This document shows positions 55,606 through 64,000 of a stretch of DNA of 64,000 bases, one piece after another. The stretch is from Arthrobacter psychrochitiniphilus (GTDB lineage Bacteria; Actinomycetota; Actinomycetes; Actinomycetales; Micrococcaceae), in NCBI RefSeq assembly GCF_003185915.1, contig NZ_QHLZ01000006.1, positions 124,001 to 188,000 of the forward strand, read 5' to 3'. A program made the position numbers and the translations under genes. How positions within the stretch are numbered: the stretch's first letter is position 1; every line of letters starts with the position of its first letter. The notes beneath the pieces were generated by a model, which was not told the origin of the DNA, made no database searches, and saw only the letters and a list, made by a program, of their open reading frames with translations.

Positions 55606-57372
55606 ATGGCACGAACAGGTCCGGCGTCCACGGCCCGCAGAACTCTTCTGTGGCTCGCGGCGCTCATTATTGCATGCACCCTGGCAGTAGGTGCTGGTGT
55701 GCTTTCTGGCGCCGCCACTTGGGCGCCAAAGCTTGGCCTAGACCTTGAAGGTGGCACCCAGATGATTCTGGCGCCCAAGGTTGAAGGAGCGGGCAGTATT
55801 ACCTCCGAACAACTGGACCAAGCTGTGTCCATTATTCGTCAGCGTGTGGACGGTTCTGGTGTCTCCGAAGCCCAGATCTCCACTGAGGGCGGCAGTAACG
55901 TTGTTGTGAGCATGCCAGGCAAGCCTACCGACGAGGAACGCAACCTCATCAAGGCTTCGGCGAACATGAACTTCCGCCCCGTCATTGCGGCCACCCAGGT
56001 TCCTAGCGGTGCCGTTCCGGAAGCAGAGCGGACTCCGGCGGACAAGCTCCCCGTGCCGACTGCTGCGCCGTTGAACGCCAGCGATCCCAACTGGGTTGAT
56101 GCTGCCCTCATGAAGGAATTTGAGGCTACCAGCTGCATTCCGCCGCTGACCGAGCGGCCCACAACGTCGGATCCAGCCAAGCCTTTGATCAGCTGTGAGC
56201 CGGACTCCGGCATCAAATACATCCTTGGGCCGGTGGAGATTCCGGGCAAGTGGATCAAAACCGCCTCCTATGGCCTGCAAGCTGGCGCACAGGGTGCCAC
56301 CACCAATGAGTGGTCGGTGCAGCTGACCTTGGAAAAGCCTGAAGGTGCCGCAGCATTCAAGACCGTGACGCAACGCTTGCACACAAAGTACTTGGCCAAC
56401 CCGGATGACCCGCAGGCCCGTTTTGCCATCGTCTTGGATGACAGTGTCATTTCAGCACCTTCATCCATGGCTGTTATCACCGACGGCCAGTCCTCCATCA
56501 CCGGCAACTTCACCGAGACAAGTGCCAAGGCGCTGGCGGATCAGCTGAAGTTTGGTTCATTGCCGATCAGCTTTGAGATTCAAAGCGAAATCCAGATCTC
56601 CGCAACTCTTGGTCTGCAGCAGTTGGAAATGGGCCTTTTGGCAGGTTTGATTGGTCTTGGACTCGTTGTCATCTACTCCTTGTTCCAATACCGTGCACTG
56701 GGCTTTGTCACAATCTTCTCCCTAGTCATTGCCGGTGTTATCACGTACCTGGCCATCATTTTGCTGGGCTGGGCGGAAAACTACCGGCTGTCGCTGGCAG
56801 GTGTGGCGGGCATTATCGTGGCCATCGGTCAGACCGCTGACTCGTTCATCGTGTACTTTGAACGCGTCAGGGATGAATTGCGGGACGGACGGGGCCTGGT
56901 TGCGGCCGTGGAGAACGGTTGGGAACGTGCCAGGCGCACCATCCTTGCCTCCAAGGCCGTCAATATTTTGGCATCACTGGTGTTGTACTTCGTCTCCGTA
57001 GGCAGTGTGAAGGGCTTCGCCTTCACCCTTGGCCTCACGGCAGTAGCTGACCTCATTGTGGTCTTCATGTTCACCCACCCCACCCTGCAGTTGCTGGCAC
57101 GTACCAAGTTCTTCGGGGAAGGCCACCACTTCTCAGGTCTTGACCCGAAGCAGCTTGGCGCCATTCCGCTATACCGCGGAGCCGGCCGCTTCCGCACACC
57201 CGAGGAAAGCGCAGCCGTTGCCAAGGGCAAGAATGTCCGTGCAGCAGGAGAGGCCGAACGTCGCCAAACCATCGCTGAGCGGCGGTTAGCTGCCAAGGAA
57301 GCCCAAATGGTTGGCAGCGGGGGCGCCGGAGCCGCCGAATCCGGTTCCAGCGACTCGAAGGAGAGCAAATAA
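55606..57372 (+). CDS. secD: protein translocase subunit SecD
   Basis: 588 residues from ATG 55606, 7 nt after AAGGA. The N-terminal transmembrane helix is followed by LGLDLEGGTQMIL, the large extracytoplasmic domain and the five C-terminal membrane segments with AGIIVAIGQTADSFIVYFER (short part). It uses proton motive force to pull secreted proteins out of SecYEG. It is coupled to secF, whose ATG overlaps its stop by one base. Confidence 0.96.
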   Translation: MARTGPASTARRTLLWLAALIIACTLAVGAGVLSGAATWAPKLGLDLEGGTQMILAPKVEGAGSITSEQLDQAVSIIRQRVDGSGVSEAQISTEGGSNVVVSMPGKPTDEERNLIKASANMNFRPVIAATQVPSGAVPEAERTPADKLPVPTAAPLNASDPNWVDAALMKEFEATSCIPPLTERPTTSDPAKPLISCEPDSGIKYILGPVEIPGKWIKTASYGLQAGAQGATTNEWSVQLTLEKPEGAAAFKTVTQRLHTKYLANPDDPQARFAIVLDDSVISAPSSMAVITDGQSSITGNFTETSAKALADQLKFGSLPISFEIQSEIQISATLGLQQLEMGLLAGLIGLGLVVIYSLFQYRALGFVTIFSLVIAGVITYLAIILLGWAENYRLSLAGVAGIIVAIGQTADSFIVYFERVRDELRDGRGLVAAVENGWERARRTILASKAVNILASLVLYFVSVGSVKGFAFTLGLTAVADLIVVFMFTHPTLQLLARTKFFGEGHHFSGLDPKQLGAIPLYRGAGRFRTPEESAAVAKGKNVRAAGEAERRQTIAERRLAAKEAQMVGSGGAGAAESGSSDSKESK

Positions 57373-58376
57373 TGAAGAGTTTCGCCACTTTCGGCAATGA
57401 ACTGTATACCGGTGAACGGTCCTACGAGTTCATTGGCAAACGCAAGATTTGGTTCAGCATCGCCGGAGTCGCCATTCTGCTTTCCATTCTGATCCCACTG
57501 CTTGGCGGCGGTTTCAACTTTGGTATTGAGTTCCGTGGCGGTTCCCAGTTCACGGTTTCTGCTGTTGCCCACACGGATGTTGCCATTGGTGAAAAAGCTG
57601 TTGCCGAGGCCGTTCCTGGCACAGCAGCCGTGGTGACCAACATTGCTGGCGACACCATGCAGGTGCAAACCGACAGGCTAAGCGATGATCAGACCATCGC
57701 CGTCAAGGACGCCTTGAAGACCGCCTATGGTGTCACCGAGGACCACATTACTTCAACCTTTGTGGGCCCTAGCTGGGGACAGGATGTCTCACGCCAGGCA
57801 GTCATTGGTTTCATTGTGTTCGTACTCTTGGCCACCGTCTTGATGGCCCTGTACTTCCGCACCTGGCGGATGTCCATTGCGGCCATTGTTGGCATGCTGG
57901 TGGTTATGGTGGTCACGGCCGGAATCTACGGAGCCTCAGGATTTGAGGTGACACCGTCAGCCATCATCGGATTCCTCACTATTTTGAGCTATTCGCTCTA
58001 TGACACAGTGGTGGTCTTTGACAAGATTCGAGAAAATACGGCGGACATTTCTAAATCCGTGCGCCGGACCTTTGCCGAGGAGGTTAACCTCGCGGTGAAT
58101 CAGACCTTGGTGCGCTCCATCAACACCATGATGGTGGCAGTGTTGCCGGTTGGCTCCATCTTGTTCATTGGTGCACTGCTCCTGGGTGCAGGAACATTGC
58201 AGGACCTTTCACTGGCCCTGTTCATCGGAATTATTGTCAGTACCTTCTCCACCATCTTCGTGGCAGCTCCGTTGTACTCATGGCTTCGTGAGCGTGAACC
58301 GGAACTGGCCAAGCAGGCCAAGAAAGTTCAGCAGCGCCGTGCCAACGAAGCTGTTGCAGTGAGCGCTACCACCTAA
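57372..58376 (+). CDS. secF: protein translocase subunit SecF
   Basis: 334 residues. Features are FGIEFRGGSQFTV after the first membrane helix, VTPSAIIGFLTILSYSLYDTVVVFDKIRE (short part, TM4) and NQTLVRSINT. It forms the SecDF complex with the upstream product. A strong terminator follows at 58408-58450. Confidence 0.96.
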   Translation: MKSFATFGNELYTGERSYEFIGKRKIWFSIAGVAILLSILIPLLGGGFNFGIEFRGGSQFTVSAVAHTDVAIGEKAVAEAVPGTAAVVTNIAGDTMQVQTDRLSDDQTIAVKDALKTAYGVTEDHITSTFVGPSWGQDVSRQAVIGFIVFVLLATVLMALYFRTWRMSIAAIVGMLVVMVVTAGIYGASGFEVTPSAIIGFLTILSYSLYDTVVVFDKIRENTADISKSVRRTFAEEVNLAVNQTLVRSINTMMVAVLPVGSILFIGALLLGAGTLQDLSLALFIGIIVSTFSTIFVAAPLYSWLREREPELAKQAKKVQQRRANEAVAVSATT

Positions 58377-58407
58377 GGTTCACAGCACTACCGCCTCCGG
58401 CATCCTC

Positions 58408-58450
58408 ACAGGGCCGGGACCGAATGGTACGCATTCGGTCCCGGCCCTGT
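58408..58450 (+). terminator. intrinsic terminator of yajC-secDF
   Basis: 18-bp perfect stem (58408-58425 with 58433-58450) around a 7-nt loop, followed by TTTTGG. Confidence 0.92.
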
Positions 58451-58521
58451 TTTGGTCAACATTGCTCTGCGGGCACCTTAGAATGGGTTAATGCCCCGCC
58501 TTGGGGGCGCACAGGAGCTAC

Positions 58522-60891
58522 ATGTGTGAGGGAGGCAATACGTTGAACGAAGAATCACCCTCGCATGAGCTGGTAACTGGTTCGGGCGAGCAAGCTGCGT
58601 CCGCCACGGAGGGTTCTGAACCTCGGCCAGCAAATAGTCGCTCCACTTTTCCTGGTCGCCGTGAACGCACCAGGTCCCGTCTGGCACGCCTGACCGGGTG
58701 GTCAGCGGAAAGCTACGCACCCATCCTGGAACCTTTGCTGCGCATTGTGCGTGCCAAGAATCCCAAGGAAGACCTCGATCTAATTCAGCGCGCCTTTTCG
58801 GTGGCAGAAAAATACCACGAGGGCCAAAAACGCAAAAGTGGCGACCCCTACATCACCCACCCCGTGGCTGTGGCAACCATCCTTGCGGAAATGGGTTTGA
58901 GCGGCAGCACCCTGGCTGCTGCGCTGCTGCATGACACGGTTGAGGACACCCCCTATACGCTTGCCGAACTGGAGCGGGACTTCGGCAAGGAAATCACCTT
59001 ATTGGTAGACGGCGTCACCAAATTGGACAAGGTGGACTACGGTGAGGCCGCTCAGGCTGAGACCTTGCGGAAAATGGTCATCGCCATGTCCAAGGACATC
59101 CGTGTTCTGGTCATCAAGCTCGCTGACAGGCTCCACAACGCCCGCACGTGGCGGTTTGTCTCAGCCCAGTCATCGAGTAAAAAGGCTCGGGAGACACTGG
59201 ACATTTTTGCCCCGCTGGCTCACCGCCTCGGCATGAACGCCATGAAGTGGGAATTGGAAGAACTTTCCTTCGCCGCCTTGTACCCGAAGGTGTATGAGGA
59301 AATTGTCCGGCTGGTGCAGGACCGCTCACCGGAGCGGGAGAAGCAGTTGAGTCTGATCCGCCGTGAACTCTTAGAAGTCTTGCGCGTGTCCAAGATCAAG
59401 GGTGAAATCAGCGGCCGGCCAAAACACTATTACTCCATTTACCAAAAAATGGTGGTCCGCAACAAAGACTTTGATGACATTAATGACCTGATCGGGGTCC
59501 GCGTCATCGTGGACACCGTGGGAGACTGCTACGCCATGTTAGGCGAGGTACACTCCCTCTGGACACCGCTGGTAGGGCGTTTCAAGGATTACATTGCGCT
59601 GCCCAAATTCAACATGTATCAATCCCTTCACACCACGGTGCTGGGTCCTGGCGGCAAACTGGTTGAGATTCAAATCCGCACCAGAGAAATGCACCAGCGT
59701 GCCGAGTATGGTGTGGCTGCGCACTGGATGTACAAAAGTGGCAGTAAGGTCCCGGCCGCCACCAATCAAGATGACATGACGTGGTTGCGCTCGCTCATGG
59801 ACTGGCAGCGTGAAACAGCGGATCCGGGCGAGTTTATGGATTCGATGCGCTTTGAAATGAACGCAAAGGAAGTCTACGTCTTCACCCCCAAGGGCAAGGT
59901 TGTGGCGCTGCCGGCCGGGGCAACCCCGGTGGACTTCGCCTACTCTGTTCACACGGAAGTAGGGCACCGAACCATTGGTGCCCGGGTCAACGGCAAGCTG
60001 GTGCCCCTCAACAGTGAACTTTCCAACAGTGACACGGTGGAGATCTTCACCAACAAGGCCGAAGGTGCCGGACCCAGCCAAGACTGGCAAAACTTCGTCA
60101 AGAGCCCGCGGGCACGTAATAAGATCCGTCAGTGGTTCAGCAAGGAACGGCGAGACGAGTCCATTGAGAAGGGTAAGGAACTTCTCGCCAAGGCCATGCG
60201 CAAGCAAAACCTGCCGTTGCAGAAAATGATGACCCATGATTCCCTCATGGCCGTCACCGAGCACTTCCACTATCAAGACATTGCCGGACTCTACGCTGCG
60301 GTGGGTGATGGACACACCTCGGCACAGTCAGTTGTGGAGCGTCTGCGCGAGGCCATGGGCTTGGTTGATATTGAAGACGCGGCACCACCGGTTAAAAATC
60401 ATGTCTCCAACACCCGTTCACGTGTCTCAAGCTCCGGTGTCATTGTGCACGGCGTTGATGATGTTTTGGTGAAGCTGGCCAGGTGTTGCACACCCGTTCC
60501 GCCGGATCCCATCTCAGGGTTTGTTACGAAGGGTTCGGGCATATCGGTACACCGGCAGGACTGCCCCAATCTCCTGCATCTGCAGAACGAGCCCGGGAAG
60601 CTGGTGGACGTTGACTGGGCGCCCACACAATCGGGTGTCTTCCTTGTGGAAATTCAGGTGGAGGCCCTGGACCGCAAGAGCCTGCTCTCGGATGTGACTA
60701 GGGTTTTATCTGAGTGTCATGTCAATATTTTGGCGGCCAGTGTCAACACCAGCACCAACCGTGTGGCGCTGTCCAAGTTCGCGTTCGAAATGGGTGACCC
60801 CAAGTACCTGGATCATGTGTTGAATACGGTGCGGCGCATTGACGGGGTGTTTGACGTCTACCGGGCCACCGGCTCGCACCGCCGTGCCTAG
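58522..60891 (+). CDS. rel: bifunctional (p)ppGpp synthetase/hydrolase Rel
   Basis: 789 residues if started at ATG 58522 (AGGAG 4 nt upstream); TTG 58543 has a better spaced GAGGGAGG and is a real alternative. Domain order is hydrolase HD (AALLHDTVEDT), synthetase (GVRVIVDTVGDCYAMLG, then FKDYIALPKFNMYQSLHT in part), TGS (VFTPKGKVVALPAGATPVDFAY in part), zinc-finger-like CCTPVPPD and ACT. Both catalytic halves look intact. It makes and degrades the alarmone for the stringent response. Confidence 0.95.
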   Translation: MCEGGNTLNEESPSHELVTGSGEQAASATEGSEPRPANSRSTFPGRRERTRSRLARLTGWSAESYAPILEPLLRIVRAKNPKEDLDLIQRAFSVAEKYHEGQKRKSGDPYITHPVAVATILAEMGLSGSTLAAALLHDTVEDTPYTLAELERDFGKEITLLVDGVTKLDKVDYGEAAQAETLRKMVIAMSKDIRVLVIKLADRLHNARTWRFVSAQSSSKKARETLDIFAPLAHRLGMNAMKWELEELSFAALYPKVYEEIVRLVQDRSPEREKQLSLIRRELLEVLRVSKIKGEISGRPKHYYSIYQKMVVRNKDFDDINDLIGVRVIVDTVGDCYAMLGEVHSLWTPLVGRFKDYIALPKFNMYQSLHTTVLGPGGKLVEIQIRTREMHQRAEYGVAAHWMYKSGSKVPAATNQDDMTWLRSLMDWQRETADPGEFMDSMRFEMNAKEVYVFTPKGKVVALPAGATPVDFAYSVHTEVGHRTIGARVNGKLVPLNSELSNSDTVEIFTNKAEGAGPSQDWQNFVKSPRARNKIRQWFSKERRDESIEKGKELLAKAMRKQNLPLQKMMTHDSLMAVTEHFHYQDIAGLYAAVGDGHTSAQSVVERLREAMGLVDIEDAAPPVKNHVSNTRSRVSSSGVIVHGVDDVLVKLARCCTPVPPDPISGFVTKGSGISVHRQDCPNLLHLQNEPGKLVDVDWAPTQSGVFLVEIQVEALDRKSLLSDVTRVLSECHVNILAASVNTSTNRVALSKFAFEMGDPKYLDHVLNTVRRIDGVFDVYRATGSHRRA

Positions 60892-61102
60892 GGCCTTCAA
60901 CAGTCCCAGACGTTGTTGGAACGGGGCCGTGAGGGCCTCCGCATCCAAGACGGTCCCGCCGCTGGTCTGATAGCTGCCATCAGTATGGAGAATACGCGCG
61001 AGGTCGGCACCCCTGTTCGCGCTGCTGCTGCCGCCGCGAGCAGGAGTCCGGCGTCCATGAGGCCAAGGCTGGGACACGTGAGGCCCAAGTATCAATGACT
61101 CC

Positions 61103-61723
61103 CTAGCCAGTGCCCCCGATAGCTGGCGGATGCCCCATCATGGCTTGCACAAGTTCCTGTGCCCTGATTTTCCCAGGGACGTGAGGTGCAGCTTGAATGG
61201 CGCAAAGGAGGCGCTCGAGTGAACAGTCCAACAAGGGTTGCTCCGCCATGGTTTGCAGCACGGTTCTGGCCAGCAACTCGGGGGCGCTTCGGGCCACGTC
61301 TACCGCAGTGCGCAGCGGGCGCGTGACGGGTGTACCACCCAACACCATCACCTCCTGTACAGCCAAACTGACCTGGCGAATGCTGGCGCCACTGCTCCGT
61401 GGCAAGGAGACGCTGTTGCCGTCATTGGCCACCAGCAGGGAGATCACCTCAGGCAGGGGTGCGCAGCCGTGCACCCATGCAGCGCTCAATTGTCCCAGCA
61501 CCGCCCGGTGACTGAGGTACGCCGGGACGGCAAGAGCCAGCGCGGCGGCGCGGACAGTGGGGGTTTCGGGCAAGGAGGAGGGCCTAAAAATTTGGCCAAA
61601 GACGTGACAGATCACCCCATCCAGGGTCATGGCGGACAGTTCGGAGGCAGTGAACTGTGTACCCGGCGCCAGAAGCAGAACAGCCGTTGGGCCCTCTGGC
61701 GGAGTTGCGTGGCTTCTCATCAT
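61103..61723 (-). CDS. hypothetical protein, AbiEi-antitoxin-like
   Basis: 206 residues from ATG 61723 (or ATG 61720); the frame opens at 61780 but that start lies in the terminator of the next gene. The middle part, with ALAVPAYLSHRAVLGQLSAAWVHG and a later PVTRPLRTAVDVAR (short parts cited), resembles the second domain of AbiEi/DUF559-type proteins of type IV toxin-antitoxin systems, including the TRxxRTxxDxAR motif. No cognate AbiEii nucleotidyltransferase is adjacent, so it may be an orphan with another role. Confidence 0.7.
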   Translation of the reverse strand: MMRSHATPPEGPTAVLLLAPGTQFTASELSAMTLDGVICHVFGQIFRPSSLPETPTVRAAALALAVPAYLSHRAVLGQLSAAWVHGCAPLPEVISLLVANDGNSVSLPRSSGASIRQVSLAVQEVMVLGGTPVTRPLRTAVDVARSAPELLARTVLQTMAEQPLLDCSLERLLCAIQAAPHVPGKIRAQELVQAMMGHPPAIGGTG

Positions 61724-61754
61724 CCCAGCCTGCCCTGCTGGCGGGCGAAGAAAA

Positions 61755-61796
61755 AGGCCTCCGGGCCGGGTTGTGGACAACCCGGCCCGGAGGCCT
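61755..61796 (-). terminator. intrinsic terminator of the DUF349 gene
   Basis: 20-bp perfect stem (61755-61774 with 61777-61796); on the minus strand it is followed by TTTTTCTTCG. Confidence 0.93.
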
Positions 61797-61844
61797 GATA
61801 ACTTAGCTCAACTAGTGGCAGAAGGTCTTTGTCGTGTTAACTGT

Positions 61845-63323
61845 TCAGGAGAAATCCTGGGCTGCCTTCTGGATTTGTTCCAGCCACAGCTCGCGGGCTG
61901 CCAGTGCCTCGGTGGCCTTGGCGACCTTGCGGGCATCCCCTGCCTTCTCGGCGCTGAGCAGATCTTCCTTCAAACCGGCAATGGTGGCTTCCAGCTGGCT
62001 CAGGGCGCTGCTGGTGCGGGCCTTGGCTTCAGGATCGCTACGGCGCCAGTTGTCGTCTTCAGCGGAACGCACGGCGTCCTCCACCTTGCGCAGACCTGCC
62101 TCCACACGCTGCATGTCGTTGCGCGGCACCTTGCCGGCTTCTTCCCAGCGGTCGCGGATGGATTGCAGGGACTTCTTCGCGGCGTTGAGGTCCTTGATGG
62201 GCAGCAGGGCGCCAGCTTCAACAAGGAGAGCTTCCTTGACGATCAGGTTGGCACCGAACTCTTCATCAAGAGCGTTGTTGGCGGACTGACGTGCAGCGAA
62301 GAACTTATCCTGTGCCCCGCGGAAGCGTGCCCACAGAGCGTCATCGTCCTTGCGGCTGGCCCGGGGGGAGCCCTTCCACTGGTCCATGAGGCGGCGGTAT
62401 TCGCCGGCTGCATAGCCCCAATCGGTGGAGGTAGCGAGCTCCTCAGCCTCAGCAATCAGTGATTCCTTGGCGCTCTTGGCGGCGGCGTTGGTGTTATCCA
62501 GCTGCGAGAAGTAGGCGCGGCGGTGGCGATCGAACACGGTCCGGGCGCTGCGGAAACGCTTCCACAGGCCTTCTTCCGTGGCCCGGCCTAAACGCATCCC
62601 GTTCTTCTGCGCCGCTTTCCAAGACTCAAAGAGCTCGTTCATGCGTGCGCTGCTGATCTTCCACTGGATAGTGGTGGGGTCCTCGGCGGAAATGGTTTCC
62701 GCCTCAGCCACAATTGCTTCACGGGAGGCAAGCTCCACGGCGCGGGCCGATTCGTGGGCGGCCCTCTCCGCAGCGGAGAGAGCCTTGATGTTCTCTTCCA
62801 GGGTGGACAGACGGGCCAGTGCCGCGTTGACGTCCCCCACGGAGTTACGCTCACCGAGCTGTTCACGCACATGGCTGACAGTCTTGTTCATGTCTGTGGT
62901 GGGGGCCTTGGCCTCAACACGCTGTTCGAGCAAAGTGACCTGGGCCAGAATGTCATCAAACTTGCGCACAAAGTAGCTCAGCGCCTCGTCCTTGCTGGCT
63001 CCGGGGTACTGGCCAACCGGGAACTCTTCACCATCGAGGAGCAAGAAGACGTGACCGTCTTCTTCGGCCCGGCCAAACTTGGCGGCCTCGATCAAATTGA
63101 TGGCAGGCGCAACCGGTGCCGCAACGGGAGCAGGAACGGCGGCGGGCGCCGGAACTTTGGGACGGGCTGCAAAGGCGGCCGGTGAAGGCGCAGCAGCTGG
63201 AACGGAGGCCGGTGCCGGGGCGGCGGGGGTGGCCGCCGTCGTGCTTTCGACAGGGTTGCTCTCCGTTACGGGAGCCTCTGTTGTGGAGGCAAGTGTTTCG
63301 TCGGATTCTTGACTGTGTGTCAC
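61845..63323 (-). CDS. DUF349 domain-containing protein
   Basis: 492 residues from GTG 63323. The first 90 residues are Ala/Pro-rich low-complexity sequence. The rest is long alpha-helical sequence with repeated DUF349 units, for example FESWKAAQKNGMRLGRATEE and DQWKGSPRASRKDDDALWARF (short parts). The family occurs next to rel in actinobacteria; its function is not established. A cytoplasmic coiled-coil-rich scaffold is plausible. Confidence 0.88.
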   Translation of the reverse strand: MTHSQESDETLASTTEAPVTESNPVESTTAATPAAPAPASVPAAAPSPAAFAARPKVPAPAAVPAPVAAPVAPAINLIEAAKFGRAEEDGHVFLLLDGEEFPVGQYPGASKDEALSYFVRKFDDILAQVTLLEQRVEAKAPTTDMNKTVSHVREQLGERNSVGDVNAALARLSTLEENIKALSAAERAAHESARAVELASREAIVAEAETISAEDPTTIQWKISSARMNELFESWKAAQKNGMRLGRATEEGLWKRFRSARTVFDRHRRAYFSQLDNTNAAAKSAKESLIAEAEELATSTDWGYAAGEYRRLMDQWKGSPRASRKDDDALWARFRGAQDKFFAARQSANNALDEEFGANLIVKEALLVEAGALLPIKDLNAAKKSLQSIRDRWEEAGKVPRNDMQRVEAGLRKVEDAVRSAEDDNWRRSDPEAKARTSSALSQLEATIAGLKEDLLSAEKAGDARKVAKATEALAARELWLEQIQKAAQDFS

Positions 63324-63444
63324 CGCTAAAAGTCTTTCGCTTGATGGAAACTATCAGGTACGCCAAACGTGCCTGACCAGAATCGCTGTGGTGCGTTTCC
63401 CTCATGTGCACGGTTGTGCCGCATCAGGGAAGGCCTGATAAAAA

Positions 63445-64000
63445 TTAGTTGAGCTTGAACGAGTCTATCGTCACCTTGGTCTTGGGCGCACCGTCGGTTG
63501 CCCCGCCAGCTATCCCGTCCTTGGCGATGGCTGTGAGCACATCAAGGCCGCTGGTGACCTTTCCAACGATGGTGTAGCCGCCGTCGCCCTGAGGAAGATT
63601 AGTGTCCTCATAGGTGATGAAGAACTGCGTGCCGTTGGAGTACGTGGTGTTGGCGCGGGCCACAGCGATGGTCCCGGCCGGGTACACACCATCCGCAGGA
63701 GTGTTCTCCACAGGGCCCCACTGGTAGCTGGGATCGCCGGCACCATCACCCTTGAGTGAACCGCACTGGATGAGCCCAAAGTCGGGTGCATTGGTCAGAC
63801 GGTGGCAGGTTTTGCCTGTCATAAAGCCGGAGTCAGCCAACGATTTGAACACCGCCGCAGCTTGAGGAGCCTTGCTGCCATCCAATTCCACACCCATGGG
63901 CTTGCCGTTCAGCGTCAGCGTGCCAGTGAACGTCTTGCCCCGGGCAGTATCTGCCTTGGGCACGGTGGGGCTGTTCGTTTCCACCGGCGCAGCGTCAGTG
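63445..64000 (-). CDS. peptidyl-prolyl cis-trans isomerase, cyclophilin type, 5' partial
   Basis: The gene runs off the right edge; 185 residues are visible. The frame is open beyond the GTG at 63984 (residues TDAAPVETNSP upstream), so that codon is not the start. After a Thr/Pro/Ala linker, the cyclophilin core has KSLADSGFMTGKTCHRL, FGLIQCGSLKGDGAGDPSY and NGTQFFITY. The linker suggests a secreted or membrane-anchored form with its N-terminal membrane segment outside the window. It assists folding of exported proteins. Confidence 0.9.
   Translation of the reverse strand, partial: TDAAPVETNSPTVPKADTARGKTFTGTLTLNGKPMGVELDGSKAPQAAAVFKSLADSGFMTGKTCHRLTNAPDFGLIQCGSLKGDGAGDPSYQWGPVENTPADGVYPAGTIAVARANTTYSNGTQFFITYEDTNLPQGDGGYTIVGKVTSGLDVLTAIAKDGIAGGATDGAPKTKVTIDSFKLN

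Noticed and set aside
60897..61088. 63-codon minus-strand ORF between rel and the AbiEi-like gene
   Set aside because: No ribosome site, low-complexity Ala/Arg content and no recognisable family; could not be supported.

Overview
The window looks like chromosomal DNA from a high-GC Gram-positive actinobacterium, most likely a member of the Micrococcaceae close to Arthrobacter. The evidence is the two mycothiol-dependent proteins (MscR-like dehydrogenase, mycoredoxin), the class Ib nrdHIEF cluster, the actinobacterial order pdxT-yebC-ruvC-ruvA-ruvB-yajC-secD-secF-rel, the thrS-HIT-pgsA block, many GTG/TTG starts and several candidate leaderless promoters. No rRNA, tRNA, CRISPR array, prophage or insertion sequence was recognised. 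It is mostly ordinary core and accessory chromosome, densely coded, with some decayed genes.

Layout. 1-2162: end of an RsmC-like methyltransferase, a ROK regulator and a small conserved-looking ORF. 2318-7526: six-gene MoxR AAA ATPase / DUF58 / von Willebrand factor A / TPR operon. 7916-11275: methionine genes metF and metE. 11449-13850: ALDH3-type aldehyde dehydrogenase with a convergent LysR regulator. 13990-18376: nrdHIEF behind a promoter region carrying DnaA-box-like and NrdR-box-like sites. 18533-19617: YiaA-like membrane protein and Nudix hydrolase. 19662-25627: LacI regulator divergent from a PotBCAD-type ABC importer that is translationally coupled to an adenosine-deaminase-like hydrolase. 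25714-30407: methyltransferase, acyl-CoA synthetase, VTT/DedA-like membrane protein, thioesterase and lipoate ligase. 30512-32603: mycothiol-dependent formaldehyde oxidation and redox genes. 32708-36405: YedK/HMCES protein, a frameshifted LCP gene, a VOC gene missing its start, a GNAT and a DUF6504-like gene. 36398-39838: dnaE2. 39913-43123: thrS, HIT protein, pgsA-like. 43234-44136: pdxS with a structured leader. 44333-50814: DapA-like aldolase, GNAT, M3 peptidase and an unusual asparagine synthetase with a C-terminal F420 glutamyl-ligase-like domain. 50947-60891: pdxT, yebC, ruvCAB, yajC, secDF, rel. 61103-64000: AbiEi-like protein, DUF349 protein and a truncated cyclophilin.

Functional themes are dNTP supply and DNA repair (nrdHIEF, dnaE2, ruvCAB, YedK; candidate LexA boxes sit upstream of the DUF6504-dnaE2 pair and of ruvA), methionine and vitamin B6 synthesis, mycothiol chemistry, Sec export and stringent response. 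The observations most worth following up are the AsnB-CofE-like fusion, the pdxS leader whose 10-bp stem hides the ribosome site and ends in T6, the clustered DnaA/NrdR sites before nrdH, the LacI-ABC-deaminase operon of unknown substrate, a probable CTG start for ruvC, a 61-bp near-perfect palindrome at 30435-30495, and the signs of gene decay around 33.5-36 kb. All assignments come from reading the sequence by eye; no searches were run.
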